From assembly GCA_051819765.1 (NCBI GenBank), contig JBNJGT010000018.1, positions 1 to 26,024 on the forward strand: a stretch of 26,024 nt of DNA, given 5' to 3'. Positions 1-8,746 of the stretch are shown here, piece by piece. The notes below the pieces were generated by a model, which saw only the letters and a program-made list of their open reading frames with translations, made no database searches and had not been told where the DNA came from. This DNA comes from JBNJGT01 sp051819765. Its GTDB lineage: Archaea > Nanobdellota > Nanobdellia > Woesearchaeales > JACJVW01. Each line of letters begins with the position of its first letter. The first letter of the stretch is position 1. A program made the position numbers and the translations under genes.

Positions 1-1612
1 CCAACCGTGCACTGATTGAGTTGGATGACTGGAGCAGTCCTTGAACACCCCGCCACACACCACAGGCAGTGCAGGTGCCTCCGCCTGCGTCATATTGTTC
101 AATCTGTTGCTTGAGAGAGGGATAATCATCATTGAGCATCTGCTGGGACAACAGGTTTGTAGAATAACTGGTCAGCCCGACCCGGTTATATGGCGATGAA
201 CCGACCATATCTGCGGCAAACTCCTTATCAACGCAGCGTGCCACATAGATCCTGGATACCTCTGGATCATTAAGGCGTGTATCAGTACATTGAGAGTAGT
301 CAGTGCTTCTGTACTTCCCATTGTTATTATTTTCATAGAAGACCCATTGCATACTCCCCGACCGGTCTGTGACCAGGATGGCGTCCCCTGCACCAGAATG
401 ATTGGAACTGGAGACCACGTAGGAAAGGTTTGAGTACCCTACCCGGTAAGGGATTGTGTTAAACCCTAACTCGGACAGATTAAGCTGTGTGAAATTTGTC
501 AGACTGGCTGTTCGATGGGGATCGGTGAAGTTACTGGAACGATATACTGTCTTGTTCCCGAGGTTGAAGAACAAAGAGCTGTTGGTGGAATTGCTGGTAT
601 TATGCTGTGCGACATAGTCAAGATAGACCTTCATCCCGTGAATATCCCCCGGGACATAGAATGAATCGTAGATATTTATGGCGCCACTGACGCCTGACAG
701 AGGGATGCGTCTGATCGCATTCCCTGACGTGAATCGGGTATAGGGGTCCTTTTTGGTATTGGTCTCATAGGTTATCTTTATGTATCCACCCCCGATATAG
801 CTTTCGTTCATCTGGCCCACAAAATCAAGAGTGACCAGATTGTCCCCATCCACGAACCAAGAATCATCAATTGAAGGCGTAGTGCTCTGATTGATAGTCC
901 ATCGGTCTGCTTCCTTGTGTCCTGCTGAATGAGTAAAAATGCCCACCAGATCATCATTTATATACAACACAAAATCGCTTACCACATCCAGTTCCAGCTC
1001 CATGCTGATAATCCGTGCGCCTGTCAGATTGACCAATGACATATTGGCGGTAACATTACCCTGACCGACGAAACCTCCAAAGTAATGATAGAGGTTTGTC
1101 TGTTTTGAATGGATATCAGTGAAAGATACTTTTGTCATGAAACCCCTGGTCTGTTTTCCTTCTTCAATGCCAGACACAAATTTCTTGTACACCATGAGAC
1201 TATTGATATCAACTATTGAATCATTGAAAAGAGTTGAATTCTCTCCAGCAAAGAAACCAAAGCGATACTTCCCCTTCAGTTCAGGAACAAGGGTAGCATT
1301 CAATAGTCCCCGGGCGAGTTCCGGTTTGCCTTCAGCCCAGAATATCAATGCCTGCTCAAGAACGCTATTGTTCATGTCATGGGCAGTGAGATTGTTGTTT
1401 GATATCAGCGTCTGGATGAAGGCGTCATCAATCTCTGAGATGCGTATCTCTGAAAGAACATCTATGGCATCATCGGCAAGAAAGTTAATATCAAAACTCG
1501 TCCCTTCCATTGAGGGATTCGACGAGAGAACTATTATCCCAAAGAAAATCACTACTGATGCAGCCAATGCATCAATAGAGAAAAAAAAAGCTTTAACTGA
1601 AGACAGTGCCAT
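1..1612 (-). CDS. Membrane-anchored VWA-domain surface protein, paralogue 2 (3' end cut by window edge)
   Basis: The open frame runs without a stop from ATG at 1612 to the window edge (537 residues visible), so the C-terminus is missing. It is a paralogue of the 1600-residue protein encoded just upstream. Both begin with a short basic/polar stretch, then FFFSIDA-(L/I)-AAS and a hydrophobic segment. Both then carry a roughly 380-residue extracellular region with an SYIGGGYIK motif, and a VWA start. The MIDAS motif DRSGSM begins at about residue 416 and the GGGT threonine is near residue 513. The start codon lies 20 bases inside the preceding gene, so translation is probably coupled. Several N-x-S/T sequons are present. 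The likely role is a cell-surface or pilus-associated adhesin; that role is inferred from the VWA domain, the anchor and the neighbours. Whether it also carries the large VWA insertion of its paralogue cannot be seen here. Confidence 0.85.
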   Translation of the reverse strand, partial: MALSSVKAFFFSIDALAASVVIFFGIIVLSSNPSMEGTSFDINFLADDAIDVLSEIRISEIDDAFIQTLISNNNLTAHDMNNSVLEQALIFWAEGKPELARGLLNATLVPELKGKYRFGFFAGENSTLFNDSIVDINSLMVYKKFVSGIEEGKQTRGFMTKVSFTDIHSKQTNLYHYFGGFVGQGNVTANMSLVNLTGARIISMELELDVVSDFVLYINDDLVGIFTHSAGHKEADRWTINQSTTPSIDDSWFVDGDNLVTLDFVGQMNESYIGGGYIKITYETNTKKDPYTRFTSGNAIRRIPLSGVSGAINIYDSFYVPGDIHGMKVYLDYVAQHNTSNSTNSSLFFNLGNKTVYRSSNFTDPHRTASLTNFTQLNLSELGFNTIPYRVGYSNLSYVVSSSNHSGAGDAILVTDRSGSMQWVFYENNNNGKYRSTDYSQCTDTRLNDPEVSRIYVARCVDKEFAADMVGSSPYNRVGLTSYSTNLLSQQMLNDDYPSLKQQIEQYDAGGGTCTACGVWRGVQGLLQSSNSISARL

Positions 1613-2522
1613 TTTTCGTGTTAGTTATCTGCATATAATCCTGATCGAGCCTGAACCATGTGTACACAGAGGTCACATTGATGATTTCGGCTGTTGGTTC
1701 CAAGGTCTGGTTGAACCAGTAGTGATCAATGACACTGACATTCTTTGTATTGTTACTGTTGATTTCTGGTGCCTCCAGGTTAACGATGCTGAAGATTCCG
1801 TTTTGATCAGCACTGGTACGGTTCTCGAGCCTATGCAGGAAACTTGGTGCGTGGGTCGAGTTCGCGTATGTCTTGTTCCCCATCATCCATAAGACGGAGG
1901 TATAATTAAATTGTGTGATATTTGTCCTGATCATCTGGCGCATCACCCCGTTTGAATGCATCGCATAATATGGATCGACCCATCCATCAATCTTTATGGT
2001 TGCGGAGACCTCTTTGTTCCTTTGCCAGGATGCAACCTCTTTTGAGTCATTGAGGGTGTAATTTATCATCATGGTGGTTCGGATAGTCCATGGTGAACTA
2101 TGTTCAACTGTGACGTTGTAGAAACTCAGGTTGACTTTCAAGTCAAGCTCGTCTGCGAGGTTTTGCATGCGTGATACCCAATCTTTAAGGGTCTGGTTAT
2201 CCATCAGCAGGGTATAGGTATTGTTGCCATCCAGGGTTCCGTTGATCATCACTTCATCATAGCTATCATTCACTGAATTGATAGGGTCCCCGGTTGTGAT
2301 GACATAATTGTTCATGGTGATGAGTGCACGATAGCCGGAGATATAGAGTGCCCGTTCAGCATCCTGTTCAAGGCTTTCAATGTAGTCCTCCATCATATTT
2401 ATCCTGGAACGGATGCTTGAGAAACGATTGATCTCCTCGTATGAGATGTCAGCCTGGTATGACAGCAGAAACACATCTATGAAAACAATCGCAAGAATCG
2501 TAAAAAAAAATCCTTTCTTCAT
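1593..2522 (-). CDS. Membrane-anchored, sequon-rich extracellular protein of the pilin-like operon
   Basis: The protein has 309 residues. The start is set at ATG 2522 because it overlaps the TGA of the giant VWA gene as ATGA; an earlier in-frame start at 2558 would reach back into that gene. The N-terminus MKKGFFFTILAIVFIDVFLL is a basic residue pair followed by one hydrophobic segment, resembling the N-termini of its operon neighbours. The remainder is predicted outside the cell. I count 18 N-x-S/T sequons, a very high density suggesting N-glycosylation. A stretch at about residues 25-60 looks helical and could pack as a coiled coil next to the membrane. I recognise no enzymatic motif. By position, between two VWA adhesin-like paralogues, it is probably a structural or minor subunit of the same surface assembly. 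The function is not established. Confidence 0.85.
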   Translation of the reverse strand: MKKGFFFTILAIVFIDVFLLSYQADISYEEINRFSSIRSRINMMEDYIESLEQDAERALYISGYRALITMNNYVITTGDPINSVNDSYDEVMINGTLDGNNTYTLLMDNQTLKDWVSRMQNLADELDLKVNLSFYNVTVEHSSPWTIRTTMMINYTLNDSKEVASWQRNKEVSATIKIDGWVDPYYAMHSNGVMRQMIRTNITQFNYTSVLWMMGNKTYANSTHAPSFLHRLENRTSADQNGIFSIVNLEAPEINSNNTKNVSVIDHYWFNQTLEPTAEIINVTSVYTWFRLDQDYMQITNTKNGTVFS

Positions 2523-5500
2523 TTCCAAACCCTCGTCTCTGTCATTGAAGGACCCCACAAACTTGGTACGTTGCCGATGGTTGATGTCCGTACCTGCATG
2601 AAACTCTGGTCAAGCTTGACAACCAGCCGTCCGTTACCTTCCACATCCAGTTGAGTGAAAAGATCATAGGTTGCTGCATCGATACTGTCATTCTTGTCGT
2701 AGGTTCCGTTGTGATAATGACAAATCTTTGGACCCGTGTAACTGGCAGGAATCCTGATGAATTCAGATTCGCCATCAGGATAGGTCACATTCCATTTGCA
2801 GCCTTTTGCTGAGCGACTGATTGACGGAGTGATTCCGAGGCTGTCAAGCGCGAATGTATAAAAGAAGCGGTTGTCCATGGACCCATTGGCTGTATGATTC
2901 CTGTAAAGGCCAGTATGGATGATGAATTCGGTGGTCTGGTTATGCTTGATATGACTTATCGGTACGCCAACACGGTACGGGTCTCCCAGACGTTTGAAGT
3001 CATCTGCGTAATCACCCAATGTAAACACTGAAAGATTGTGCGTGCCATTGTTCAGGGTCACATTGTTTGTCCAGTAATCCCCTGAATAGGATGATACCCC
3101 CGTCTCAATCAGCTTCTTTGCTGTCCCTTTGAATGTGAAATTCCCTTCTGTGATATTGTTCCCAAAGGGGAGGGTATTTGCGGAGATAAAGATGTCATCA
3201 TGCTTTGGGTAGGCATGGGATGACACATTATAACTGAATTCAAGATATGAACTTGGGAGGAGCTTTGATTTACCGAAATCGCTTCCGATGTCGAGGGCCT
3301 GGCGGGTGTAGTTGCCCTGGAAATCATCGATCATGCTTTTTGCGATCAACTTGTAGATCTCTGAGATTCCTGAATAATTCTGGCTTGTATAGAAATTGCT
3401 CTCGTTGTCGCATAATGATGCTGTGAGGTTCATACCCGTTTCACCCGCACCTGAATCTCCAAATGCAACTGTGTATATGCTTATGTTATGGACTTCATTT
3501 GCCCAGCAAGCCATCCCGATAACTTGTTCAGTCGCACCTCCCACTCCTGCAACACTTGGGCAACTTCCAGCCATGTTCAGGTTAGACTTAGTCATGTCAG
3601 GGCAGTTGTTGCAGTTGCCTTGACAGCCGTGCGTTCCACCATCGCTCATTATAAGCATCGCTTTTCCACGGTTGGGGTTCGTGTAATTGACCTGGAGTTG
3701 TGCGTCAAATTCTGCATTGGGTGTCGCATTATTGTAAAGTTTGACTGCGATGGTGTTCTCCCCGCCCTTGAAATAAGAACGTGGTATTGATAGCTGCTTG
3801 TTCCAGTATTGTGGAGTCAAGGGAGTCGTATCCGTGTAGATCTCGTTCCCGTTTAGATATATTTTCGCATTATCATCCATCCTTAGTCGCAATATGAAAT
3901 TATTGTAGTAATCTATCGGAGGATAAATCTTGAAATCTTTCCTGAAGTAGTAAGAGTCCTTTGTGTCATTTATGTATAAGCCTGACAATAAGATATCATC
4001 AAACGTAAAAGCACCGTGCTCAACTGCACCTGTGGTTAACAACTCGGCACCAAGATCAAGATAATAGTATCCCGACACAGAAAACAAATCAGTGATATCC
4101 AAGGTTATATTCTTCTTCACAGGATTGTTGAGGTCTGTCAAAACATCAAGGTCAGGACCCACATCACCCCCATAGTTCTCCATATCAGAGCCAAGAGCGT
4201 AGGCACTGAGCGGCGTTGTAAAGCGGCCTTTCACATAGCCGATATCCCTCCACCCACCAGATGTTTCAAATGTTGTGGGGGCAGGATGCCATGAGTAGGT
4301 AAAGGATAAATTCATTCTTCCAGACTTAATCTTTTGAATAAGGGATTCGTTGACGTAAAACATAACACCCCATGCTCCGGAGCAGTCGCTATTGCTGCAT
4401 TGATTGTCAGGGGTTGAAAAGTTTATGATTATCTTGCCGTTGTTATGGGTTAGTACAGCATCATCATCAAACCCATAAGGCCCTGCACCATCCACATCAT
4501 CCCAATCCCACCCGTCATCACCCCCATAGGAGAGCGCGATGCTCATGTTGTCAAATGCGATGATGCTTCCGGGACCCATCTTTGCACCGCATTCAATCTC
4601 ATACACAAAAGAATCATTTGTCAAGTAAGGGCTTATATCTTTTGCAACATTAAATATCCCGGAAGGATTATTTGTTGAGTTCCAGGATTCATTCCAGATT
4701 GTCTTTGTACCATTATCATAGATTAGATTGCAGCTTGCGTTTCCCCAGCTTGCGAATAACGAGTCGTTGATGGCATAGGTGAAGCTGAAATAGCCATTTG
4801 CAAGAGCTCTTGAATCACGATTAAATGTCTTGTTGATCGTTGCGTTGGTTGAGTTTATGTAGATGTATTCTGTCAAGCCAAAAGGGTCACTGGGTTTTGC
4901 TATTATTTCCACATTATCAATATACCAGTTATCATTATTTGACCAACTACCATGATTTAATAAGCGTATCGTAAAATCAGGATGATAAGAGGCAGCAGGC
5001 AGGTTTATTTGATCCTCAAAAGACTCTCCATTACTATAACCGGATGCCTGGTATGTTTTCAAGGTTTGCCATCCAGCCCCATCATGATACTGTATCTCAA
5101 GGTCTTCACCATCTTCAGGTTTATCTCCACAACCACCACCACCTTTCCTTACCCATAAGGATAAAGTTGCATAAGAAAATCCTGAAAGATTTATTGTATT
5201 CTGTAAAGTGATTATGGAAGGATTAAACCAGTTATTACCCCCTGTTTCTAGAACCCGAAATCCATGGACAGGGCAAGTGGCATCAATTCCTGCGTTACCT
5301 GAATTAACGGTCCAAGGATTGAGGGTTCCATCTTCAAAGTCGTCAAAAAAATGGGCGATCTCACCACCAAATGATATGTTCCCAGTATGATCCCATCCAT
5401 CGAAGGAGGGGCCAGCAAAATCAGAGTAGTTGATATCCAGTTCCATTCTGAAGCTATTGTTGGTTGAGTTCACTCCTGAAGTGAAATCAATCTCCGGACT

Positions 5501-7321
5501 GCCTGCATCAGCAGCCATGTCCCACAATGTCCTAATCGAGGTTCCAACCAAGGCATCCATATCGATCCATGTGTTTCCAGATACTAAGCCGAGAGGTGCC
5601 ATGCCGGTTTTCCAAGGACTATTATTGTAGGTATCATTGTATTTAGGATGATACCAGGAGTGATTATCGCTGTCGTTCATGATAATGGTACCGTTCGTGT
5701 AGTACAGCCAGTCATCCTGCGTGGATATTAAGTACGTACGTACATGGTTATTCGAGTTCACCAACAGTTGTAATGCTTCCCAAACCCCACAGGAGGTACA
5801 TGTTCCGCCTCCAGCATCATAACCTTCCACTGTACCCTTGATCGAGGAGTAATTTGTAGAAAGACTATGTGAGGGAGTGATCAGATTACTCTCATAGCTG
5901 GTCAGCCCTACTCTGTTATAGCCAGATTTAAGCATGTTTGTTGAAAACTCCTTATCCACACATCGTGCAAGATAAATCCGACTCGCATCCGGGTCATTCA
6001 ATCGTGATTCAATACAGTCTTTATACGAGATATCTGCGTACTTGTAGGTATACCCCCCACTCAATCGCTCGTTCATACTCCCTGAGCGGTCAGTCACGAC
6101 AATCGCATCGCCGGCGCCAGTGACGTTTGGCTGGGAGATGGTATAGTTGATGTTGGAATAGCCAATCCTGAATGGGACAGTCTTTCGGCTTAAGAAAGAA
6201 CGGTTAATCCCATAGCTTGAGAGGTTTGAATAGTTGAGTACCACCTGTTTTTTTCCAAGGGAGAAATTGTCTGAGCGATAGACAGTGGTGTTGCCGAAAT
6301 TGATGAACAGGGAGGTATCGCTGCTATTTGACACATTATGCTCGGCGATGTAGTTGATGACGGCCTTCATCGAATTGACCTTCCCTGGGATATAAAAGGA
6401 GTCATAGAGGTTTATCGCTCCATCGATGCCTGTCAGCCTGAGGCGCTTGAAAACGCTGCTATTCTTGTATCTGAGAACCTCATCTGACTTGTTCTTTGTC
6501 TCGTAGGTGACTTTGATATATCCGCCGCCAATATAGCTTTCGTTCAGTTGCCCCGGAAAATTGAATTTTATCAGGTTATCACCAGTCTGGAAATTCTGCA
6601 GCTTGGCAGAATCGTTGATCTTGAAGGTATCTGCCCGGCGCACGGGCTGACTAGGGGTAAAGGTGCCTACCAGATTCCCATTTATGTATAGCTTAAACTC
6701 GCTGGGGATGTCGAGGTCCAGTTCAAGTTCAGTGACATTTGCCCCCTCAAGCTTATTCAAGGTCATGTTTGCGGTCACGTTACCCTGACCGACAAACCCA
6801 CCAAAATAATGGAAGACCCGGGTCTGTTTGGACTCGATCTGGGTGAAGGATACCTTAGTCAGGAACTGGTGGGTCTTCTTCCCTTCCTGGATGCCGGAAA
6901 CGAATTTCTTGTATGAACTGAGGCCTCCAAGAATGCCCTTTGAATCGTTCAGGAGCATATCATTGTCTCCGGCAAAGAATCCAAAGCGGTATTTGCCCTT
7001 CAGTGAACCTGGTAGCGTCTCGTTCAGCAGTCTGGTTGAAAGATTGTTCTTCCCTTCTGCCCAAAATATCTGTGCCTGCTCAAGCACTGAGTTGTTCATG
7101 TCTGCGTCAGTGATATTTCCATTGTTCCGTAACAGGGTAATGAATGGAGTATTAAGCTCATGGATCTTCAACTCTGAGAGGGCGTCAATCGCATCATCCG
7201 CAAGGAAGTTTATATCAGAATTCATCGGGTCATCCACGCTATCTATGGACATCGCCACAATCCCGAGTACAATGATCGTGGAGGCTGCAATCGCGTCGAT
7301 GGAGAAAAAAAAGCCTTTCAT
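2519..7321 (-). CDS. Giant membrane-anchored VWA adhesin-like protein with an interrupted VWA domain
   Basis: The protein has 1600 residues from ATG 7321, which overlaps the preceding TGA as ATGA; an in-frame ATG two codons earlier (7327) is possible. MKGFFFSIDAIAAS and a hydrophobic segment (about 5-27) form an N-terminal anchor or class III-like signal. A beta-sandwich-like region around 205-300 contains LYINGNLVGTF and SYIGGGYIK. The VWA domain opens with the MIDAS DRSGSM at 411 and the GGGT threonine at 507. It then resumes only at MLIMSDGG (Asp 1227) and the IYTVAFG strand. The intervening ~700 residues include a MAM-like jelly-roll segment (about 660-800, DDFEDGTLNPW to NWYIDNVEI) and a second LYINGN-like module (KIYLNGNEIY, about 1125-1215). 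Cysteine clusters flank both VWA halves. N-x-S/T sequons are dense throughout. The likely job is adhesion or a pilus-tip role, analogous in architecture to VWA tip adhesins; this is inference. Confidence 0.9.
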   Translation of the reverse strand: MKGFFFSIDAIAASTIIVLGIVAMSIDSVDDPMNSDINFLADDAIDALSELKIHELNTPFITLLRNNGNITDADMNNSVLEQAQIFWAEGKNNLSTRLLNETLPGSLKGKYRFGFFAGDNDMLLNDSKGILGGLSSYKKFVSGIQEGKKTHQFLTKVSFTQIESKQTRVFHYFGGFVGQGNVTANMTLNKLEGANVTELELDLDIPSEFKLYINGNLVGTFTPSQPVRRADTFKINDSAKLQNFQTGDNLIKFNFPGQLNESYIGGGYIKVTYETKNKSDEVLRYKNSSVFKRLRLTGIDGAINLYDSFYIPGKVNSMKAVINYIAEHNVSNSSDTSLFINFGNTTVYRSDNFSLGKKQVVLNYSNLSSYGINRSFLSRKTVPFRIGYSNINYTISQPNVTGAGDAIVVTDRSGSMNERLSGGYTYKYADISYKDCIESRLNDPDASRIYLARCVDKEFSTNMLKSGYNRVGLTSYESNLITPSHSLSTNYSSIKGTVEGYDAGGGTCTSCGVWEALQLLVNSNNHVRTYLISTQDDWLYYTNGTIIMNDSDNHSWYHPKYNDTYNNSPWKTGMAPLGLVSGNTWIDMDALVGTSIRTLWDMAADAGSPEIDFTSGVNSTNNSFRMELDINYSDFAGPSFDGWDHTGNISFGGEIAHFFDDFEDGTLNPWTVNSGNAGIDATCPVHGFRVLETGGNNWFNPSIITLQNTINLSGFSYATLSLWVRKGGGGCGDKPEDGEDLEIQYHDGAGWQTLKTYQASGYSNGESFEDQINLPAASYHPDFTIRLLNHGSWSNNDNWYIDNVEIIAKPSDPFGLTEYIYINSTNATINKTFNRDSRALANGYFSFTYAINDSLFASWGNASCNLIYDNGTKTIWNESWNSTNNPSGIFNVAKDISPYLTNDSFVYEIECGAKMGPGSIIAFDNMSIALSYGGDDGWDWDDVDGAGPYGFDDDAVLTHNNGKIIINFSTPDNQCSNSDCSGAWGVMFYVNESLIQKIKSGRMNLSFTYSWHPAPTTFETSGGWRDIGYVKGRFTTPLSAYALGSDMENYGGDVGPDLDVLTDLNNPVKKNITLDITDLFSVSGYYYLDLGAELLTTGAVEHGAFTFDDILLSGLYINDTKDSYYFRKDFKIYPPIDYYNNFILRLRMDDNAKIYLNGNEIYTDTTPLTPQYWNKQLSIPRSYFKGGENTIAVKLYNNATPNAEFDAQLQVNYTNPNRGKAMLIMSDGGTHGCQGNCNNCPDMTKSNLNMAGSCPSVAGVGGATEQVIGMACWANEVHNISIYTVAFGDSGAGETGMNLTASLCDNESNFYTSQNYSGISEIYKLIAKSMIDDFQGNYTRQALDIGSDFGKSKLLPSSYLEFSYNVSSHAYPKHDDIFISANTLPFGNNITEGNFTFKGTAKKLIETGVSSYSGDYWTNNVTLNNGTHNLSVFTLGDYADDFKRLGDPYRVGVPISHIKHNQTTEFIIHTGLYRNHTANGSMDNRFFYTFALDSLGITPSISRSAKGCKWNVTYPDGESEFIRIPASYTGPKICHYHNGTYDKNDSIDAATYDLFTQLDVEGNGRLVVKLDQSFMQVRTSTIGNVPSLWGPSMTETRVWK

Positions 7322-7821
7322 TTCCATAGGTACAGCACCATCTTTACAATGCTTGAATTGTGTATGACCAAGCGGTTTATCCTGAGCAGATATTCAGGGT
7401 CCAAAGCGGTTACGTTTGTTGCGTTCACTCCCGGATGGCCGAAATTTTCCTGGCCGATAACGGGTATGATATCGGTCCCATTGGTGAAGTGGAAATGGTA
7501 ATCAAAGCGAAGGCGATTGAGAGTACGTGAACGTCCATAGTCTATATTGGTGAAATTGGCAAGCTTTGTCTCATTGATGCGTTTGTTGGTGAGCAGGCCA
7601 ACCTGGACAACAGTCTCATTTGTCCAGTTCTTCGGGTATCCCTCAGAGAGTAGCATCTTTGAGAGCAATGACCCCTCGATCTTGATGGTATCACTCAAGT
7701 CCTGTTTCTCTGCGGAGGTGTTCAGGGAACTCTTGAGGAGTACGGAAAAGGCTATGATGAAGATGACCATCCCTAAGAACAGGTCCATATACCAAGTCTG
7801 CGCCTTACGAGCTGTTAACAT
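7318..7821 (-). CDS. Prepilin-like minor subunit (single N-terminal hydrophobic segment)
   Basis: The protein has 167 residues. ATG 7821 lies 17 bases inside the preceding gene. The N-terminus MLTARKAQTWYMDLFLGM is a short basic region, then K-A-Q and a hydrophobic helix to about residue 30. That is the layout of an archaeal class III (type IV prepilin-like) signal, with possible cleavage between A7 and Q8. The rest is an extracellular domain with several sequons (NWT, NET, NFT, NGT, NAT, NVT, NSS). Its TGA overlaps the start of the giant VWA gene. Length and layout fit a minor pilin or pseudopilin; I do not recognise a specific family. Confidence 0.8.
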   Translation of the reverse strand: MLTARKAQTWYMDLFLGMVIFIIAFSVLLKSSLNTSAEKQDLSDTIKIEGSLLSKMLLSEGYPKNWTNETVVQVGLLTNKRINETKLANFTNIDYGRSRTLNRLRFDYHFHFTNGTDIIPVIGQENFGHPGVNATNVTALDPEYLLRINRLVIHNSSIVKMVLYLWK

Positions 7822-8203
7822 AGACTCTTCCTCCGATATTCCTAAAGGTCAGGTTGAATTCATTGGGATTTGTTGAGGCGTTCACTGGTGGGATGGGAAA
7901 ATCCCGGGAATTCGCTGTTGTGTTCACGAGCACATAGTTTGCCGTGGTATTGAAGAGATAGGAGTAGGTATACCTACTTGCCAAGATTTTTGGCATGACA
8001 TAGGTGCGTGTATATCCATCAGGCGCGTTCTGGGCAGTCATCACTTCCTGTCGAAGACGCATGGCCAGATCCTGGATCGCGTAATCTTCATGCTTCTCAT
8101 AAATCTCAATTCGCACTTCGGTTGCCCCCTTGAACATGAAAAGGAATATAAAAAAGAATATCCCCATCAGCGCGATGAACTCTATCCCAACCTGCCCTCT
8201 CAT
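7805..8203 (-). CDS. Prepilin-like protein with class III signal peptide
   Basis: The protein has 132 residues. ATG 8203 is chosen because it overlaps the TGA of the upstream pilin-like gene as ATGA; the longer in-frame version from 8248 has a cysteine/arginine-rich extension that looks like out-of-frame read-through. The sequence MRGQVGIEF followed by IALMGIFFFIFLFMF matches the archaeal class III pattern: basic residue, Gly, Gln, a Glu five residues into the mature protein, then a hydrophobic helix. Cleavage after G3 by an EppA/PibD-type peptidase is predicted. The C-terminal domain is short and rich in Asn/Thr, including N-x-S/T sites. Probably a pilin or minor pilin of the operon. Confidence 0.85.
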   Translation of the reverse strand: MRGQVGIEFIALMGIFFFIFLFMFKGATEVRIEIYEKHEDYAIQDLAMRLRQEVMTAQNAPDGYTRTYVMPKILASRYTYSYLFNTTANYVLVNTTANSRDFPIPPVNASTNPNEFNLTFRNIGGRVYVNSS

Positions 8204-8643
8204 GGTCCGCACCCTGTCGGAGGGCTTTTTCCTTTCTCTACAACACATACGAACTTATCCTTTGCATACACCTGGATGTATTTTTTGCCCTGCATATGAC
8301 TGATATTGGTGGAAAGATTCACTTTGGAGTAAAATTCGATATCAGACCCGGTTCCTGTATCATTTGTCACGAACACTATCGCCTTGTTGTATGCCTCAAC
8401 TTTAGTCACCTTGGAAGGCATATAAACCGTGACGGTCTGGCGTGCCGGCTCTCCAAGGTAATACATCTCTTCAGCTGCGCTTATGATGCTATTACCAATC
8501 TGGTAGAGCTGACTATCCCGCACCTGCTGCTGCTGCTCATGGGCATTCAAAAGGAACATGCCTGAAATGACGGTGACCATAGCAAGGGAGAAGCCGATAA
8601 TCATAAGATATTCCTGAGAGACCTGGCCCCTTTTTAACTTCAT
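8200..8643 (-). CDS. Prepilin with class III signal peptide, first gene of the surface operon
   Basis: The protein has 147 residues. The start is placed at ATG 8643 rather than an upstream in-frame TTG at 8664, because a TATA element (8665-8675) is centred 27 bases upstream and because MKLKRGQVSQEYLMIIGF then gives a canonical class III signal. That signal is a basic n-region, G6/Q7 cleavage site, Glu at +5 and a hydrophobic helix (about 11-30). QxSxEYL-type motifs are a hallmark of archaeal pilins. The globular remainder contains AEEMYYLGEPARQTVTVYMPS, a mostly beta domain with three sequons (NDT, NLS, NIS). It heads a run of six minus-strand genes that all overlap their neighbours, so it is probably co-transcribed with the VWA adhesins. 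No assembly ATPase or platform protein (PilB/PilC-like) is in the window. Confidence 0.88.
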   Translation of the reverse strand: MKLKRGQVSQEYLMIIGFSLAMVTVISGMFLLNAHEQQQQVRDSQLYQIGNSIISAAEEMYYLGEPARQTVTVYMPSKVTKVEAYNKAIVFVTNDTGTGSDIEFYSKVNLSTNISHMQGKKYIQVYAKDKFVCVVEKGKSPPTGCGP

Positions 8644-8664
8644 GAGGGCACTTCGGAGGAACAA

Positions 8665-8675
8665 CTTTATAAAAA
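8665..8675 (-). promoter_or_regulatory. TATA element of the pilin/VWA operon
   Basis: On the minus strand this reads TTTTTATAAAG, centred 27 bases before ATG 8643. That is the spacing expected for a leaderless archaeal transcript. It lies about 40 bases from the opposing TATA element of the GTPase operon. Confidence 0.7.
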
Positions 8676-8705
8676 TTTTGATTTCTCCGATCTGTATTCC
8701 GAAAA

Positions 8706-8715
8706 CTATAAAAAG
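8706..8715 (+). promoter_or_regulatory. TATA element of the GTPase/roadblock operon
   Basis: The element reads CTATAAAAAG. The predicted transcript start is near 8737, leaving about 10 bases of leader. A Shine-Dalgarno-like AGGTG at 8737-8741 ends five bases before ATG 8747. This operon is therefore probably not fully leaderless, unlike most in the window. Confidence 0.65.
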
Positions 8716-8746
8716 TTAAAAGCTTTTGGATACCATAGGTGTTTGT

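Noticed and set aside
1119..1892. 257-codon plus-strand frame
   Set aside because: It is antisense to the continuous VWA paralogue and the sequon-rich protein gene, whose motifs are clear. It is a shadow frame.
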